Positions 49,301 through 61,525 of a stretch of 64,000 nt of DNA are shown in pieces. The stretch's first letter is position 1, and each line of letters starts with the position of its first letter. The notes under the pieces were generated by a model. The model saw nothing but the letters and a program-made list of their open reading frames with translations, was not told the DNA's origin and did no database searches. Source of the stretch: Carya illinoinensis (lineage: Eukaryota > Streptophyta > Magnoliopsida > Fagales > Juglandaceae). A program made the translations under genes and the position numbers. The stretch spans positions 19,862,894-19,926,893 of the forward strand of contig NC_056765.1 in assembly GCF_018687715.1 (NCBI RefSeq). The letters run 5' to 3'.

Positions 49301-49720
49301 GATGAGATTTTGAAAGGACCTCGGGAAGCTGAGGGGTTAATTTTATACCCACGGTTAGTGTTCTTGGAAATGAAAAATAATGAAAGCATGAATGGTTATG
49401 AACGCATGACATAACCCCAATGGAGTATATCTAGTTGAAATTTGAATGGGCCAATAGCTTACGATGGCCCAGGTGAAAGGCATTAACAACATAACTCATG
49501 GGAGATGACTATCCTCACTCATGGAAGATGGTTATCTTCACTCATAGAGGATGGTTATCTTTTCCTTCGATGTCTCTATAAATAGCTTATAGGAGATAAC
49601 AAATGGTCAACTTGATTTACATTATATACTACATACACTTACCCTCCTATTATTATCTTGACTTTAGCATCAGAGTGTCCTCAGGGCAACCGATGTCCCT
49701 CTTTGTTCGTTGCAGGTTAT
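49300..49720 (+). repeat. Tat-type 3' LTR (boundaries approximate)
   Basis: It shows a TATA box TCTCTATAAATAGC (TATAAATAG at 49577-49585). Downstream is TTATCTTGACTTTAGCATCAGAGTG, a stretch typical of the R/U5 region of Tat LTRs, here cited only as TTGACTTTAGCATCAGAGTG (about 49657-49676), followed by GTCCCTCTTTGTTCGTTGCAG. Three 23-bp tandem units (ACTCATGGAAGATGGTTATC) lie at 49494, 49517 and 49540, upstream of the TATA box. No second LTR exists in the window, so start and end are estimates. Confidence 0.65.
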
Positions 49721-51030
49721 CTGTATGGTTAGTGATGTGAAATACGTCCTTAATAGGTTACATTATGATTCAATTATTATAATGTTGTATTTATTTAGAA
49801 TATAATATAAATAATTAAATTTTTACTTGTTTTTAACTTTTGAGATAAGTGGTAATTTCACGTAATATCAAAATAAAGATTCTAGTTTGAAGCTTGACTG
49901 TACTCAAGCTTAAACTGATTGAAAAAATAAAATTAATTATTTATATTATATTTTTAACACTTTCCGAATAGTACATGAACAGAAGCATAGCTGATACAAA
50001 CGTTATAAAACTTTCTCCCATGGATCCCGTTATAAAACTTGCTCTTCACGTGCTTGATCGTGAAAGGCTGCTCATCGAATAAGGATGGGAATTGGAACAC
50101 CTTGGGCAAATGCTACTCGATCACATGTCATAAACGCTACGGAGAAATTAGTTATTTGTTCGAAGTTGATATTTGGGCCATAGCAATGGCATTGATTTTT
50201 TTTTTAATATGCATATACGAAATCATCTCTTTTGAATATTAACTTTGTTATTCAAGAAAAACTCTCATATTAGATTATGCATATTTCAGCCAAAATAATA
50301 ATATTATTTTATTATTATAAATTTTTTAATAAAATTAATTTTTTTAATAGATTTTACAATTAGTACCCACTACAAATTCCATTATTTAACCTATGCTAAA
50401 AACATAAATTTCTTGTATCCAAATATTACCAATTTCATATATCAAAATAATCAAGTTTATATATACACCAAATTAAATATTAACATGTGCTCAATACTAC
50501 CAACGAAAATTAACATGTGCTCAAAAACAGTTTGTATCATCAATTTAATACAAATTCCATTTATCAAAATCAACTTAATACAAGTTTCAAAGAGTTGATT
50601 TTTTTACACCACACATCACATATGATTTTTTATTTTTTTATTAAATATGTAGTGTATGAATAATAAATAAAAAATAAAAAATATTAATATATATAATGTA
50701 TAGTACTGTAGAATGATGCCAACAAAATAAAAAATCCATTTGCATTTATTCAGATTTAACTTAAAACATGAAGTTTTGGTATTCAGAACTGAGGGAACCC
50801 TTTTTCTTTTTACCAGTTACGAACTTACACGAATTTAACATGAAGTAGGCTGGCACGCCATATGACCGGATCAATCAGGATCCCACCATTTCAGCAATCC
50901 CATACATTTAGGTAGTTAATCATTACACAATCTTTATACAGCCAATTAGTTTTCTTTCCATGTATACTCAAGTTTATATATACATGTATGAAATCAATGA
51001 AAAGTAAGTGGAAATTATTCTACCAATTTC
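49721..51030. other. AT-rich sequence, possible copia 5' LTR at its end
   Basis: No coding domain is seen. The last part (about 50830-51040), with TATACATGTATGAAATCAATGAAAAG and TTCTACCAATTTCTTTCTTAACATGGAATCA read in sections, resembles the end of an Ale-type copia LTR followed by a decayed initiator-Met primer site (TGGAATCA). I could not find the LTR start. Confidence 0.45.
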
Positions 51031-51059
51031 TTTCTTAACATGGAATCAACCCAAAACAG

Positions 51060-52378
51060 ATCCTGGGATACCTTTTCTTCTTTCTCTGCCGATGGCTTTC
51101 TCCACCGATACTTCTACTCCTTCTTCCCCATACCTCCTCCGCCCCTCTAATTCACCCAGCCTTGTTCTCGTTTTCGGCCTCCTCACCGGCAACAATTGTC
51201 CCAAATGGCAACATGCTCTTCGCCGAGCCCTTAATGCCAAAAACAGGCTTTCTTTTGTTGATGGTACTCTTAAAGCCCAACCAAAACATCCCCTGATTAT
51301 GCCCAATGGAGCAGGACCAAAGATATGGTCCTAACTTGGATTCTCAACACAATAACCCCTTTCCTAGCCAATTCCTTGGACTATCACGATGACCCTAGAC
51401 ATGTTTAACTTGATCTCGAATCTCGTTTTAGCCATGGAAACAATGCTCGTCTCTTCAATCTTAAATGAGAAATCTCCAACCTTCATCAAAATCAACTCTC
51501 CATACCTAACTACTACAATAGTATCAAACAACTCTGGGATGAGTTGGGAAATCTCCAACCCCTCACTAATACTAGTACCTTGGAGAAAAGAGCCGAAGAC
51601 AAACATGTCTTTCAGTTTCTGGTGGGACTCAATGATTCGTTCGCTGCCCTTCGCACTCAAATCCTTGCTATTGATCCTCTTCCATCTCTCAACAAATTCT
51701 TCTCCATTCTCTTCCAAGAGGAACAACAACGTCTTCTTCAAGTTCCTCGTTTGCCATTAGAAAATCTTGCCCATGATGCTCGGACTACCCATCCCAATTG
51801 CTCCTCTCCCAAGTGCACTGGATGTAGGAAAGAAGGCCTTCTCTAAAACAACTGTTGGCTCATCATCAGCTTCCCTCCTGGCCGTGAACCATGCCACAAC
51901 TAACAACCATCTCTACTCGGCAAACCACCTACTGCTTCTAATCTTGTTGCTTCTACCTTAAGCCCGATACCAGGTCTCCACCGGAAAGCTACCAGCAACT
52001 CATGAACCTAGTTCATCCCCCTCCTCCAACTGCTAATTTCTTGGGTAACTCCTCCACGAAGCCTCATTTTTTCAACCTTCAGAAGGACTGGATCGTCGAT
52101 AGTGGCGCTAGTGACCATATGGCCACTATCAATACCTTTTCTCAAACCTCCGAGAGCCACCCATGGCTCAGACAATCCAATTACCCACAGGAGAAACAAT
52201 TCCCATTGAAGGCATAAGCTCCATTGTTCTATCCAAAGCCCTAACTCTCTCCAATGTCCTATATGTCTTTACTTTTTGTTTTAATCTCCTTTCTATCCCT
52301 CAACTCACTACTCAAAGTTCAGAGCAAAAGTTTCAGAAAATATTTTTATTCAAAGTTCCTTTGGCACAGTATAACTGA
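51060..52378 (+). pseudogene. Ale-like copia gag and protease remnant
   Basis: The gag begins near MAFSTDTSTPSSPYLLRPS (51091) and shows LLTGNNCPKWQHALRRALNAKN, FVDGTLK, then in another frame LWDELGNLQPL, KHVFQFLVGLND, ALRTQILAIDPLPSLN and a weak CCHC. The aspartic protease reads DWIVDSGASDHM (about 52087-52122), followed by IQLPTGETIPIEGI and LSNVLYV...LLSIPQLT. Frameshifts occur near 51330, 51840 and 52170. Homology ends at about 52378; integrase and reverse transcriptase are absent, and an LTR fragment on the opposite strand begins at that point. Confidence 0.85.
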
Positions 52379-52379
52379 A

Positions 52380-53584
52380 ACATCACATTAGAACAGAATT
52401 CCATATTTAACCCCCGTCGTAGGGTTGTGCAAATTGCGGCAGCCAACCGAGCAGAAATAAAATGTGAATCTTTCCCTTATTATTCTTGAAGCCCTGAGTG
52501 TGCACACAGGAAAGACCACCAAAAAAACCACTTTGTTTCCAAAGTGGGTGCACAAAGGCCACAGTTTTACACCCATGGTAAGGTCAGAATGGAACAAAAA
52601 TAGAAACAGAATGTCATGCCAAAGGTTTTCAAAAATCACATCATATCATATCAGAGTACAAAATATTTTCAAAACATAACAGAATAAAATCACAAAAATA
52701 TAATTTATGTATAAAATTTCATATTTGTCTCTTCGGCATAGAACAAAAACAAAATGCCAAAGTAGCTTATGTTTATACCAGCCATGCCAGAAAATACTTT
52801 TATTCTTATACAGAATTTCATGAGTAATGCAGAATAAATAACTGAAATTGTTTCAAAATTATTTTCATAATAAAACATGGATACTTTTCCAAAATCAACC
52901 TCAGTTCATTTCTTTTATGCAAAGTCTAGCATAGAAACCCCACTTACCTGAACTTCTTAACTTTTCAGGATTCTTCCACAATAATTGAACAACAATGAAT
53001 TGTCACCTATAAAATAATCACGTAATTCTTGTAAATTTCTGGTTAAACACATAATTCAATATTTAAACCCGAAATGCTAAATTAACCTATCCTCAAAACA
53101 TAAAATCCTCAAAATTCCTAAAATACCATCCTTTTCCAAAACCATCAATTATCCACTTAATTTTTACTTAACCTAATTCTCACTCATTCACAAGTTTATT
53201 TAAAAAAAATCAAAACCCAACCCATTTAAAAATGAAAAGTCATTGAAATAAAAATAAAAGTGTTACTCAACCCAAAATAATTTAGAACCCGAACTCAACC
53301 CAAAAATATTTTACTTCAAAATTACTTAACACACTAAAAATATATATAAAACAGAACCAAGTAAAAACAAACCCACTAAAATAATCCTTAAAACACTATG
53401 TTTTAAAACTAAGGACAAAATTGTAATTTTGGAAAACTAATCCTCCTTACCACACATAAAGGACTAACGTAAAACACACAATCAAAGCTTGTTTGCGGGG
53501 ATAAACGGTTAGTCGTGCGAGGAAGGCCTAATGAGAGGACAGCTGTAAAGTGGAGGAGACAAGGGTGTCGTTGGGTGGCTAATC

Positions 53585-53586
<2 letters not shown>
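52380..53586 (-). repeat. Gypsy-type LTR fragment
   Basis: On the minus strand this has the AT-rich composition and order of a chromovirus LTR: purine/pyrimidine-poor leader, GGGTTGAGTAACACTTTT, then AAGAAGTTCAGGTAAGTGGGGTT, quoted in part as TTCAGGTAAGTGGGG (about 52942-52956). It carries no coding domain. One side abuts the (GA)n tract at 53587, the other abuts the copia remnant at 52378. No partner LTR was found. Confidence 0.45.

Positions 53587-53634
<48 letters not shown>
53587..53634. repeat. (GA)n microsatellite at an insertion boundary
   Basis: A run of about 23 GA units ends exactly at the start of the LARD-like LTR (TAACAACC at 53635), which may have lost its first TG to the repeat. 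Confidence 0.95.
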
Positions 53635-53636
<2 letters not shown>

Positions 53637-56600
53637 ACAACCTACTCATTCTTTCTTCTATATTTACGAGCCTTGTTCTATGTGTCGAGCCTCGATGGCA
53701 TATTTTTAAAGATGCCAAGCGGAATTTTAAGCAAGCACATTATTTTAAAGCTTACGAATATTTTTAATATCCTAAAAATATGTATATAGGATATTTCCAG
53801 TGTTGTTGGACTAAGTTGAATTTTAAAATAACACAATTATAATATTTTTGAAGAGCTCCAAAAATATTATAATTGTGAAAAATTATTTAATTTAAATATT
53901 TTAGTCATTTAAAAATATTACAAGATTTAAAATATGTTGAAAACTCTAAAATTATTTAAATGGTTTTATTCTCTTCAAATAATTAACAAGACTTCATCAT
54001 TTTAATTAATGATGAAAGAATATTATTTTATGAACTTTAGTTCATAAAATAATATTCTACCTTAATTCCTCTCAATATTTTAAATTAAACAAATACTTAT
54101 GCAGTTTCAAATCATTATTTAAACTTACCATTACATCGTTTTGAAGATCCCAAGGCAAAGGGCCTGCATTAAATACCCAAGCCCCTAGTTTTTCTCCTCA
54201 CTTTTTCCTTTCCTCTCTCTCTCCTCTCCCTTCTCTCCAGCCGACGTACAACTCTTCCTCCACCGTGCAGCTTCCTTCCTCCAACCACCTCCACCTTCCT
54301 CCAACCACCTCCACCTCGCGGCCAAATCTGCCACCGTGTGACACCGTCTAGCCAGCACCTCGTTACCACAACTCCAACACACCTACCTCAAGCTCCTCCA
54401 TCTCTGGCCATAACTTACAGCCATTCCCTCAACCTCACGTACCCTCACTCTCTCAGTGCACTGTTCACGACAAGATGCTGCCGTGTTCCACCCATCACCA
54501 CCATTCCAAGACCACCATGAGTCTCCCCATGGTAACTCCTTCCAAGTCCACCAACCCACATGCCCAAGCCGCCACCATGCACAATAGACAGCCACTATAC
54601 GTGGCTACCACAGTACGCGGTTTAACCACCACATATGACCCTTTCGGCACCTTTAACTATGACGGGCAGCGAGCAACACATAGGTCATCCCATCGATCGT
54701 ATAACCCTCTATCTCTCATTATTTATGATAAATATTAGTCGATAGGTTGTGGACTATGCTGTTAGTATTGTGGAGTTTGCTGCGTAGTTGTGAAGTGAAG
54801 TGTGGTTGTGTAATGAAGTGTTGGGCGTAATTATGTAGTGTTGTGGACTATGTTGTGGAGTATGGGAGCGAGGTGTATGCCGTAGTGTGACGTGGCGTGG
54901 TGTATAAAGGGAGTACACGTGGAGTGTACTCCATGTAATACGGTGATACAGCTTGTGACATGCGCCATAGTGACATGTGGCATAGAATGAAGAGAATACA
55001 TGTGGCATGTGCTATGTGTCATGTAGCAACTCACTGTGTGATGTGCGTCGTGGTAATACATGATGCAACAAAGGGAGTACACATGATGCGTACTCCATGT
55101 TGTGTAGATATGCACTGTATGGCCTGTCACAAAGAAAAGGATGGCCACGCAGTAAAGGAGAGTGGAGTGCATTGTGTAGTGTTGGGAACTGTGTGACGGT
55201 ATCCCAAAATAACGGATATGTGGCTTATAGTCTGAGGTGATAGGTGTCGCCCTGTGGTTGACTTATGGCCAAAAGTATGTGTGAAGTAGCGAAATAGTGT
55301 AAGAGTAGTGCAATGAAAGTACGATGGGTGTCATGATGTAACTTAGAATTGGTCTCGAGCTACGTGACGTGACGAAGATTTAGGGGTAAAATGGGGTCCT
55401 CTCATGTCAAGTGTTGGGATGAACTTGTAAAGGGGCCGAGAAGTAGAAAAGTCCTGCTGACTGGATTTGAATAGAAGTTGGTATCAAAGTATGAAGTTTG
55501 TTTATACAAGCGAGCATTCACTAGACTATAAGTTGATCTTAGGTGAAAAATGGTAAGGTACATGTGCATCTGGTGAGACACATGTACCGGACGAGTTTAC
55601 CATATATAATGGGTAATCTGTCCCTAGCATAGTTACACGATGTTTGAACCTTAGAGTTGGCTTAAAGTCATGTGGCATGTATGGATGGGAATGAGGATTT
55701 AGTATGGGCTAGGATTTATGTAGGTAGTAATGGGTAAGTTGTCTTGGATTGGGATGCTTGACTTAGTTGGTTTGAGTCATGCATCGAAATGTGGTTAATA
55801 GAAAGAGTAAGACGAAGGTCTTAGTGTCTTAGCCCTAAGGTGAATCATGGAGGTTCACTTTAAAGGATAAGACTCTGAAGGTTTTAGTATAGTAAATAGC
55901 ACATACAAACCCAAGGATGGACAGAAAGTGTTCCAAGTGAAGCGTAGTTCTATTTCTAGTATACTTGCTTATGTATTAGATAGAAATGATGTGAGGTTAC
56001 CTGTATGCATGTAGGTTGCCATATGACACGCACATGAATGGACTGCATGGAATGAGTATGGTATGAAATCCAAATAAGTATTACGTTCATACTCTTCTAG
56101 AGTTTTCTAAATAAACATAAATAAAAATGAAATGCTTTTCTTTACTAAACACGATTTATGAAAGGATGCTAAGTAAAAATTTTAAAGTATAAGTATGTAA
56201 CGACCCTCCTTGGCAGCCCCTTTTTATGCACCCAAAGTATGTAAGTGTGTGCATGTGAATGGATGGTATACGCGGTAGGTATTGTATGTATTTTCATGAA
56301 ATGAAATGTGAGGCCTCGGCCCTATGCTTTAAACGACATGAAGAAAGCATTTTAAAATGCCCCTATGAAAGATGAAGCTTTAAAGGATGTATGAATTGAT
56401 GTTTTAAATGATGCCATGAAAGATGATGTTTAAGCTCATGCTTTTAAATGAATTTTAAGAATGAACAGATTGAAGGACTAAAAGAACTATAAAGGACTAA
56501 AAAGAACTTAAAAAGGACTGAAATGATTGAATACTTTAATGTATGAAAATAAGTAGCTACCACATGAATGAACGAAAAAGGTACCGAAGGATTGGACTGG

Positions 56601-57307
56601 GCAGATTGCAATGCAGGGTAAGTAGTACTAGTAGTGCACCTAGTACTGCACCCTAACGGAATGGATTCTCAACCCATGGCCACAAGCAGAATCAAGGTCT
56701 AAAAGACCGCTAACCCCAGCACGCAGGGTGTAACAGTGTGGTACAGCCAATGAAAGTGATAAGAAAGAATATATGTATGTAAGAAAAGATGTATGCATGA
56801 ACAGACTCTTTAAAAAATGAAGGCAGCGAGGTGTGGGGAACTGTTTACTTGAAGAAAACTCTTTTTAAAGAAAAACCCCACCTCGTAATATTTCAGAAAT
56901 GAATTGAATGTCTATGTATGATATGTATGGAGTGATGAATGCATGACTAAAAACTTATGTTATTATATTTTAACTGTATGAAGTAATGCTTACGAGTCAT
57001 CAACTCATTTTAGCTTTTATGTGTGCCCTCCTAGGGACAAGATGAGCATGACGTGTTAGGACGGACATAGCCCAAGGGGAAGAGCACGAAAGCCTAGGCA
57101 CGATAATTTGTACGAGATACTTTAATTATAAGATTTAATATTTTCTGTTGTAACCTTTTAAATTAGGAAATGTGTTTTATTTATAAACATGGAGTCTTTT
57201 GTATCCTTGCACAAAAGGAAAAGAAATTTTAAAAGGAACTGTAATTCCCGTCTATTTTCTTAAAATCATTTTCTAAAGGACCCACCATAAGAACGGGTGT
57301 TACATAG

Positions 57308-57319
57308 TGGTATCAGAGC
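57308..57319 (+). other. Primer binding site, initiator tRNA-Met
   Basis: TGGTATCAGAGC starts three bases after the LTR end at 57304, the classic plant LTR-retrotransposon primer site. Confidence 0.95.
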
Positions 57320-58042
57320 AAAACCCAGGTTATGAAAGACTATAGGATTTTTTTCAAAATAAAAGAAAGAAAACTTCTTACATGAAAGAAAACTTTTGAA
57401 AAGAGAATTGAAGGAAGAAGGAAAAACCTAGGCTGACATCTTCCCAAGGCATGTCTCGTCCTGCAGTAAGTATAAGAATGTATTTTCTTTTAACTATTAC
57501 AATATTTTGCAAGTATAACCTAGTCAATGTATGCATGTCAGAATGGCACCTACTAGGAAAGGTTATGTTAAGTGCATGTCATGAAGGAAGTAATAGAGAA
57601 TGAACTTAGCCAGAAGGGAAGGAATGAAAGATGAAAGGTTAGAATGCATAGAAGTAGTCACATGTCATGAGAGGAATAGACTAGAATTGCTAAATGGATT
57701 GCAATAGTTAGGAAATGCATGAACGACCATGATCCAAGCGAGGACCTAGATGGAAAATGTGACGATGACTTCAAGCTTTTCTTGCAAGGATCTTAATATA
57801 GGTAGTGTGAGTGCTACCCAATGGATGAGGCTAAGTCCCTGGAGTTAACTCCGAGCTTGTCAATGGATGGGCGACGAGACGTGGGAAAGAATTTTCCTCC
57901 CAAGAATGACCAAGATGTTGAACGTGCACAAAGACATGAGGATGATGTAAGGGCTTATTTAAATCGGTCCATAGTAAGGTTAAGTAAAACTCTAAGGCGT
58001 TGAGAAAATTCTAAGGACAGAATTTATTTAAGGAGGGGAGAT
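57320..58042 (+). other. Internal region of the LARD-like element
   Basis: There is no recognisable gag or pol. A short start-like MAPTRKG occurs at 57543. A 60-codon frame at 57821-58003 (MDEAKSLELTPSLSMDGRRD onward) shows no domain. The polypurine tract TAAGGAGGGGAGAT lies at about 58029-58042. Confidence 0.7.
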
Positions 58043-58122
58043 TGTAACAACTCATTCCTTCTTTCTTCTATATTTACGAGCCTCATTCTACATGCTTGGC
58101 CATCACCGTCACCTTTTAAACC

Positions 58123-61014
58123 TATAACAACTCTTACCATTCTGGGAAAGGAATGATAGTGGAAAAAGTGCAACAGTTAGATTTTATGAAATCTCAGTAA
58201 GTAATCACACAACAGACCACAATTAACACGAGCATACAAGAGGTATATCATACAATACGTGCATGGACATGTACATAACTCATGACTGAAACAGAACTAT
58301 GCCTCATGCATTGATCACTTTTGAAAACTTGTAACAGAGACTTAGCATTTTCAGAAAAACATACTTTTGTCATCATTCATATCTTAGTTAATCACATGAT
58401 CTAGAACATATCATATCATATCATATCACATGATTCACATCATGTGATCCCTATCATATCATGTAGGCGCATTGCCTTGTTCTTATAACAACTATGGATA
58501 CATCATGGCTCCCCTATGCACCACGTGTTCCTGCTAGTTACTGCACTATCATCAGTCCATGCACCGTGATGAAAACTTCTTAAACATAACATAACTTATT
58601 AACTCGACAATACTTTGTTGGGTTACATGCCTTATGCCCCCACTAGTGTTAGGCGCTACCCCGCTCCAACATTCTTTAAAAAGAATCCATTTGAGGTACG
58701 TCAATGGTTCTTTGTCAACCCAGGGGTTACCACTCCATTCTTAAGCACTCCAGAGTGGAGAGAGGAATTCCACAAGGACATTCTCCCACCCTAGCACTTG
58801 GGGTCATGATAAAACTTTTTAAAACATCATTTCATTTCCAAAACCCTTTTTTTCCTTGAAAATGTTTTTCTTTTGAAATCACTTTTTCCAAATGCATATG
58901 ACATAAGACTTAAGACATGCATGCTAATACTTGACATATGCCGTATGAGATACCTACCATGCATGAAATAACCAAGCATAACATGTTTAATTCATAGCAT
59001 GATAACATAGAACTCATAAAATATTAAAATACAAATATGGAACTAGGTAAACTAGCCTTGGCCGAAACATATATGCTCAAGAATATGGAAAATCATCACT
59101 TAAACATACTCTAAACTTCATCCAAAATGCTTAGAAATCATAGTATAGTAAAACAAGACATGAAATCATAGCATTCGATCAAGATCCAAATCACTCAAAG
59201 TAGGGTAAAGCTGAATCACCAAAGGTCTTAAAATAGCAACATCATTTTCCTTAAAACCAAGATATACAAGGGGATCTTATTACCATTTTTCATCACAAAC
59301 CGATTCACATTAGTCATTCAATAATCATATTTCAAGTTCATGTAAGAGTATTCAAGCAACCAAACAAGAATAGCAACTAAAGTAATAGAAACAAACAAAA
59401 GATTTACACAAAGGCATACATGCATTAACCAAAAGTAAGTTGAGTTTATACTTACAAAAATCCATGTAGAGTAACAAATACCAAGCTGTAAATCGAAGTG
59501 TAACTAGTTAGAATGAGGGTGGGGTTTCAAAAACCCTAATCCGTGAGGCTTGAGTTTGTGTGATTGCCAAGGTTACCACTAGAGTTTAAACACCAATAGG
59601 CCATTTGGCTTCTAGGGTTTTGAGTTAAGAAATCTTTTCTTTTTCTTGTGTTCTTCTTCATAAATCAAAATAGGGTGAAAAGATGAGTACTTGGCCGAAT
59701 ACATGAAGGATTTGGACTCCTCATCATTCAGCTTAGACCAAACCCTAGGAAACCCTAGTTGGTTCCTCAAGAACAAATGTGAAATTGTGATTACTTGGCC
59801 ATTACCAAACCCATTAGAGATTCTAATCTCTTCATGAGTTGAAAGTGTGTCATGTGTGGGTGTATGGATCAATAAAGTAAAGTTTCACCATGCCTCCTCC
59901 TTGCTAAAGCCGAAATCTCCTCTTGAAAGTAGTTTCCCTTGTTTGGTTAGAAAGAAAGTGTGAGAAAGTGAGAAATTCCTTGAGTGCTTGTGTGAGAGAA
60001 TATGGAAAGAGTGAGAACATGAGAGGTCCAAAAATGGCAAAAGAAAATCCCTTGGGCATGTGGCTCTTCCCCCTTTATATAGAACTCTCCCACAAAACCC
60101 TATTGGTTATTACTTGAGACCCAATGCATGAAGGACAAGTGGCTTGCCCTTCCTCCTTCCCCTTTGGCCATCCATGCCTCTTGAGTTTCCATCATGAGAT
60201 TGCCTTGGGAATGACCAAGGCTCGTGGGTGGCATGTGGGGTTCTTCCCTTCTTGGCCGAATGCCTCAATGCTCCTCTCATATGAGTCTAGGTGCAATGAA
60301 CCTTAGGACAACTAGGCAAAACCATCCATAAGTCTCTTCCTCTTCCAAAATAAGGTGTTGCATGGACTCCACATGACTTAGGTGTGTGGTGTCTTCTAGG
60401 TGCCTCCTCTCTCTCTCTTCTCCCCAAGATGATCTTTCCTCTTCCATGCATATTCCCTAGGTGACCTTCCACTTCCTAAAGCTTTTTCTTGTAACCCTAG
60501 CATGACAAGTGGCATGTAAGTGTGTGCCCTTGAGTGTAGTGGCCGAAACTTTAGGGTTAAGATGATCTTTTGTGCAAATGTCTTCTCCTATTCCTTCTAG
60601 AATATTGTACATGATTGAAAAGTGGTGAAATCTAAGAAAAACACATGGGTAGGCGTGTGGTAGGAGGAAAACCGAAAATCCTTCTTGTCCCTTGGGTTTC
60701 CCTATGCAAATCCATTGGAAAGAGACTCCTTTTGCTTACACTAGGCACCACTTTCCTAGAGGATCTCCTCATGACTTCAAACAATTGCCAAGTGGCATGA
60801 AGAATGGGTGTATGTGTGTTGGCCGAGTGGCCTTTGGCCTCTCCTATACATCTCATCATTTCACTCTTATAGAAACATCCTTGCATGAGTGACAAATGGC
60901 AACACTACTGGGTTTAGGCATTCAAGCCTTCTCTTGGCTTCCCAACACTCTTCTTTCTCCCCCTTTGCCTAATATCAAGATTAGGTACATAGCTCTCCAT
61001 GTGTGATACATGGT
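58123..61014 (-). mobile_element. Large gypsy-type LTR (copy 2), truncated by the SIRE insertion
   Basis: It is homologous in the same orientation to 17202-22365 minus the nested solo LTR. On the minus strand it ends GAGTTGTTATA (58123), followed by the same GATGGCCAAG-like sequence that follows copy 1. The expected U3 start is missing, because the SIRE LTR begins at 61015, which leaves about 2.9 kb. It provides the empty-site version of the solo LTR target near 59870-59890. The ORFs inside show no domain. Confidence 0.65.
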
Positions 61015-61145
61015 GTTGAGGGAAAAATGAGCGTGTTGGCATATTCTTGTGAAAACCTGTGTAAAATAGTGTTGTAACAAGTGTTGTTGCGGAAGGATTG
61101 AAGTGGGCTTGAAGTGTGCTCATTATTGGTCAGAAGAAGCGACTT

Positions 61146-61470
61146 CGCTCGACCCTCGCTCGACAGAGCGCTCGAGCGAACTCAGGCAGATTCAACCGCT
61201 CGACCATCGCTCGACATACGGCTCGAGCGAACTCAGGCAGATTCAACCGCTCGACCATCGCTCGACATACAGCTCGAGCGAACTCAGGCAGATTCAACCG
61301 CTCGACCCTCGCTCGACACTGAGCTCAAGCGAACCCAGGCAGAGTGTGTCGCTCGACCCTCGCTCGACACTGAGCTCGAGCGAACTCAGGCAGAGTCGAC
61401 CGCTCGATACTCGCTCGACATGGCGCTCGAGCGAACTCTTCGCTCGACACTTCGCTCGAGCCAATGTTCC
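61146..61470 (+). repeat. 51-bp tandem array in the SIRE LTR
   Basis: The unit starts CGCTCGACC.TCGCTCGACA and continues with GCTCGAGCGAACTCAGGCAG. Units begin at 61146, 61197, 61248, 61299, 61350 and 61401, with a partial seventh. Each holds several TCGAGC/GCTCGA palindromes. Because 51 is a multiple of three, three overlapping frames stay open; these are not genes. Confidence 0.97.
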
Positions 61471-61516
61471 AGATCACTTACAATGTAGGGTTTTGAACGC
61501 CTCATTTGATGGGAAC

Positions 61517-61525
61517 TATAAATAG
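61517..61525 (+). promoter_or_regulatory. TATA box of the SIRE LTR
   Basis: TATAAATAG, about 50 bp downstream of the tandem array, is the likely promoter of the retrotransposon transcript. Confidence 0.8.

Larger units (their letters stand above)
31975..49720 (+). mobile_element. Tat-lineage Ty3/gypsy element, decayed and multiply invaded
   Basis: In order this region holds gag, protease, the end of RNase H, an archaeal-type RNase H (aRNH), integrase, a tandem-repeat spacer, a large antisense ORF and a 3' LTR. A second RNase H and an antisense 3' ORF are hallmarks of Tat/Ogre/Grande-type elements. The 5' LTR and gag N-terminus are absent. Later insertions occupy 36059-36565, 39019-42909 and 43220-49119. 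Without them the element would be about 7.5 kb. The continuity of the outer parts is inferred from the order and sense of the antisense ORF pieces. Confidence 0.75.
53633..58092 (+). mobile_element. LARD-like LTR retrotransposon, 3' LTR truncated
   Basis: The 5' LTR is 53633-57304 (3672 bp) and ends GGGTGTTACA. A primer site complementary to initiator tRNA-Met (TGGTATCAGAGC) lies at 57308-57319. The internal region is only 738 bp, ending in the polypurine tract AAGGAGGGGAGA. The 3' LTR starts TGTAACAACTC at 58043 but is cut after 50 bp. Very long LTRs and a short coding-poor interior are the pattern of large retrotransposon derivatives. A related solo LTR is at 39019-42909. Confidence 0.88.

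Noticed and set aside
51046..51306. Minus-strand frame over the copia gag
   Set aside because: It is the complement of a well-recognised gag segment.
61146..61470. Regular repeat array that could suggest a CRISPR
   Set aside because: Units are contiguous with no unique spacers, in a plant retrotransposon LTR.
61103..61525. Three overlapping ORFs of 68-140 codons
   Set aside because: They arise because the 51-bp tandem unit is a multiple of three and lacks stops; they lie in LTR sequence upstream of the TATA box.
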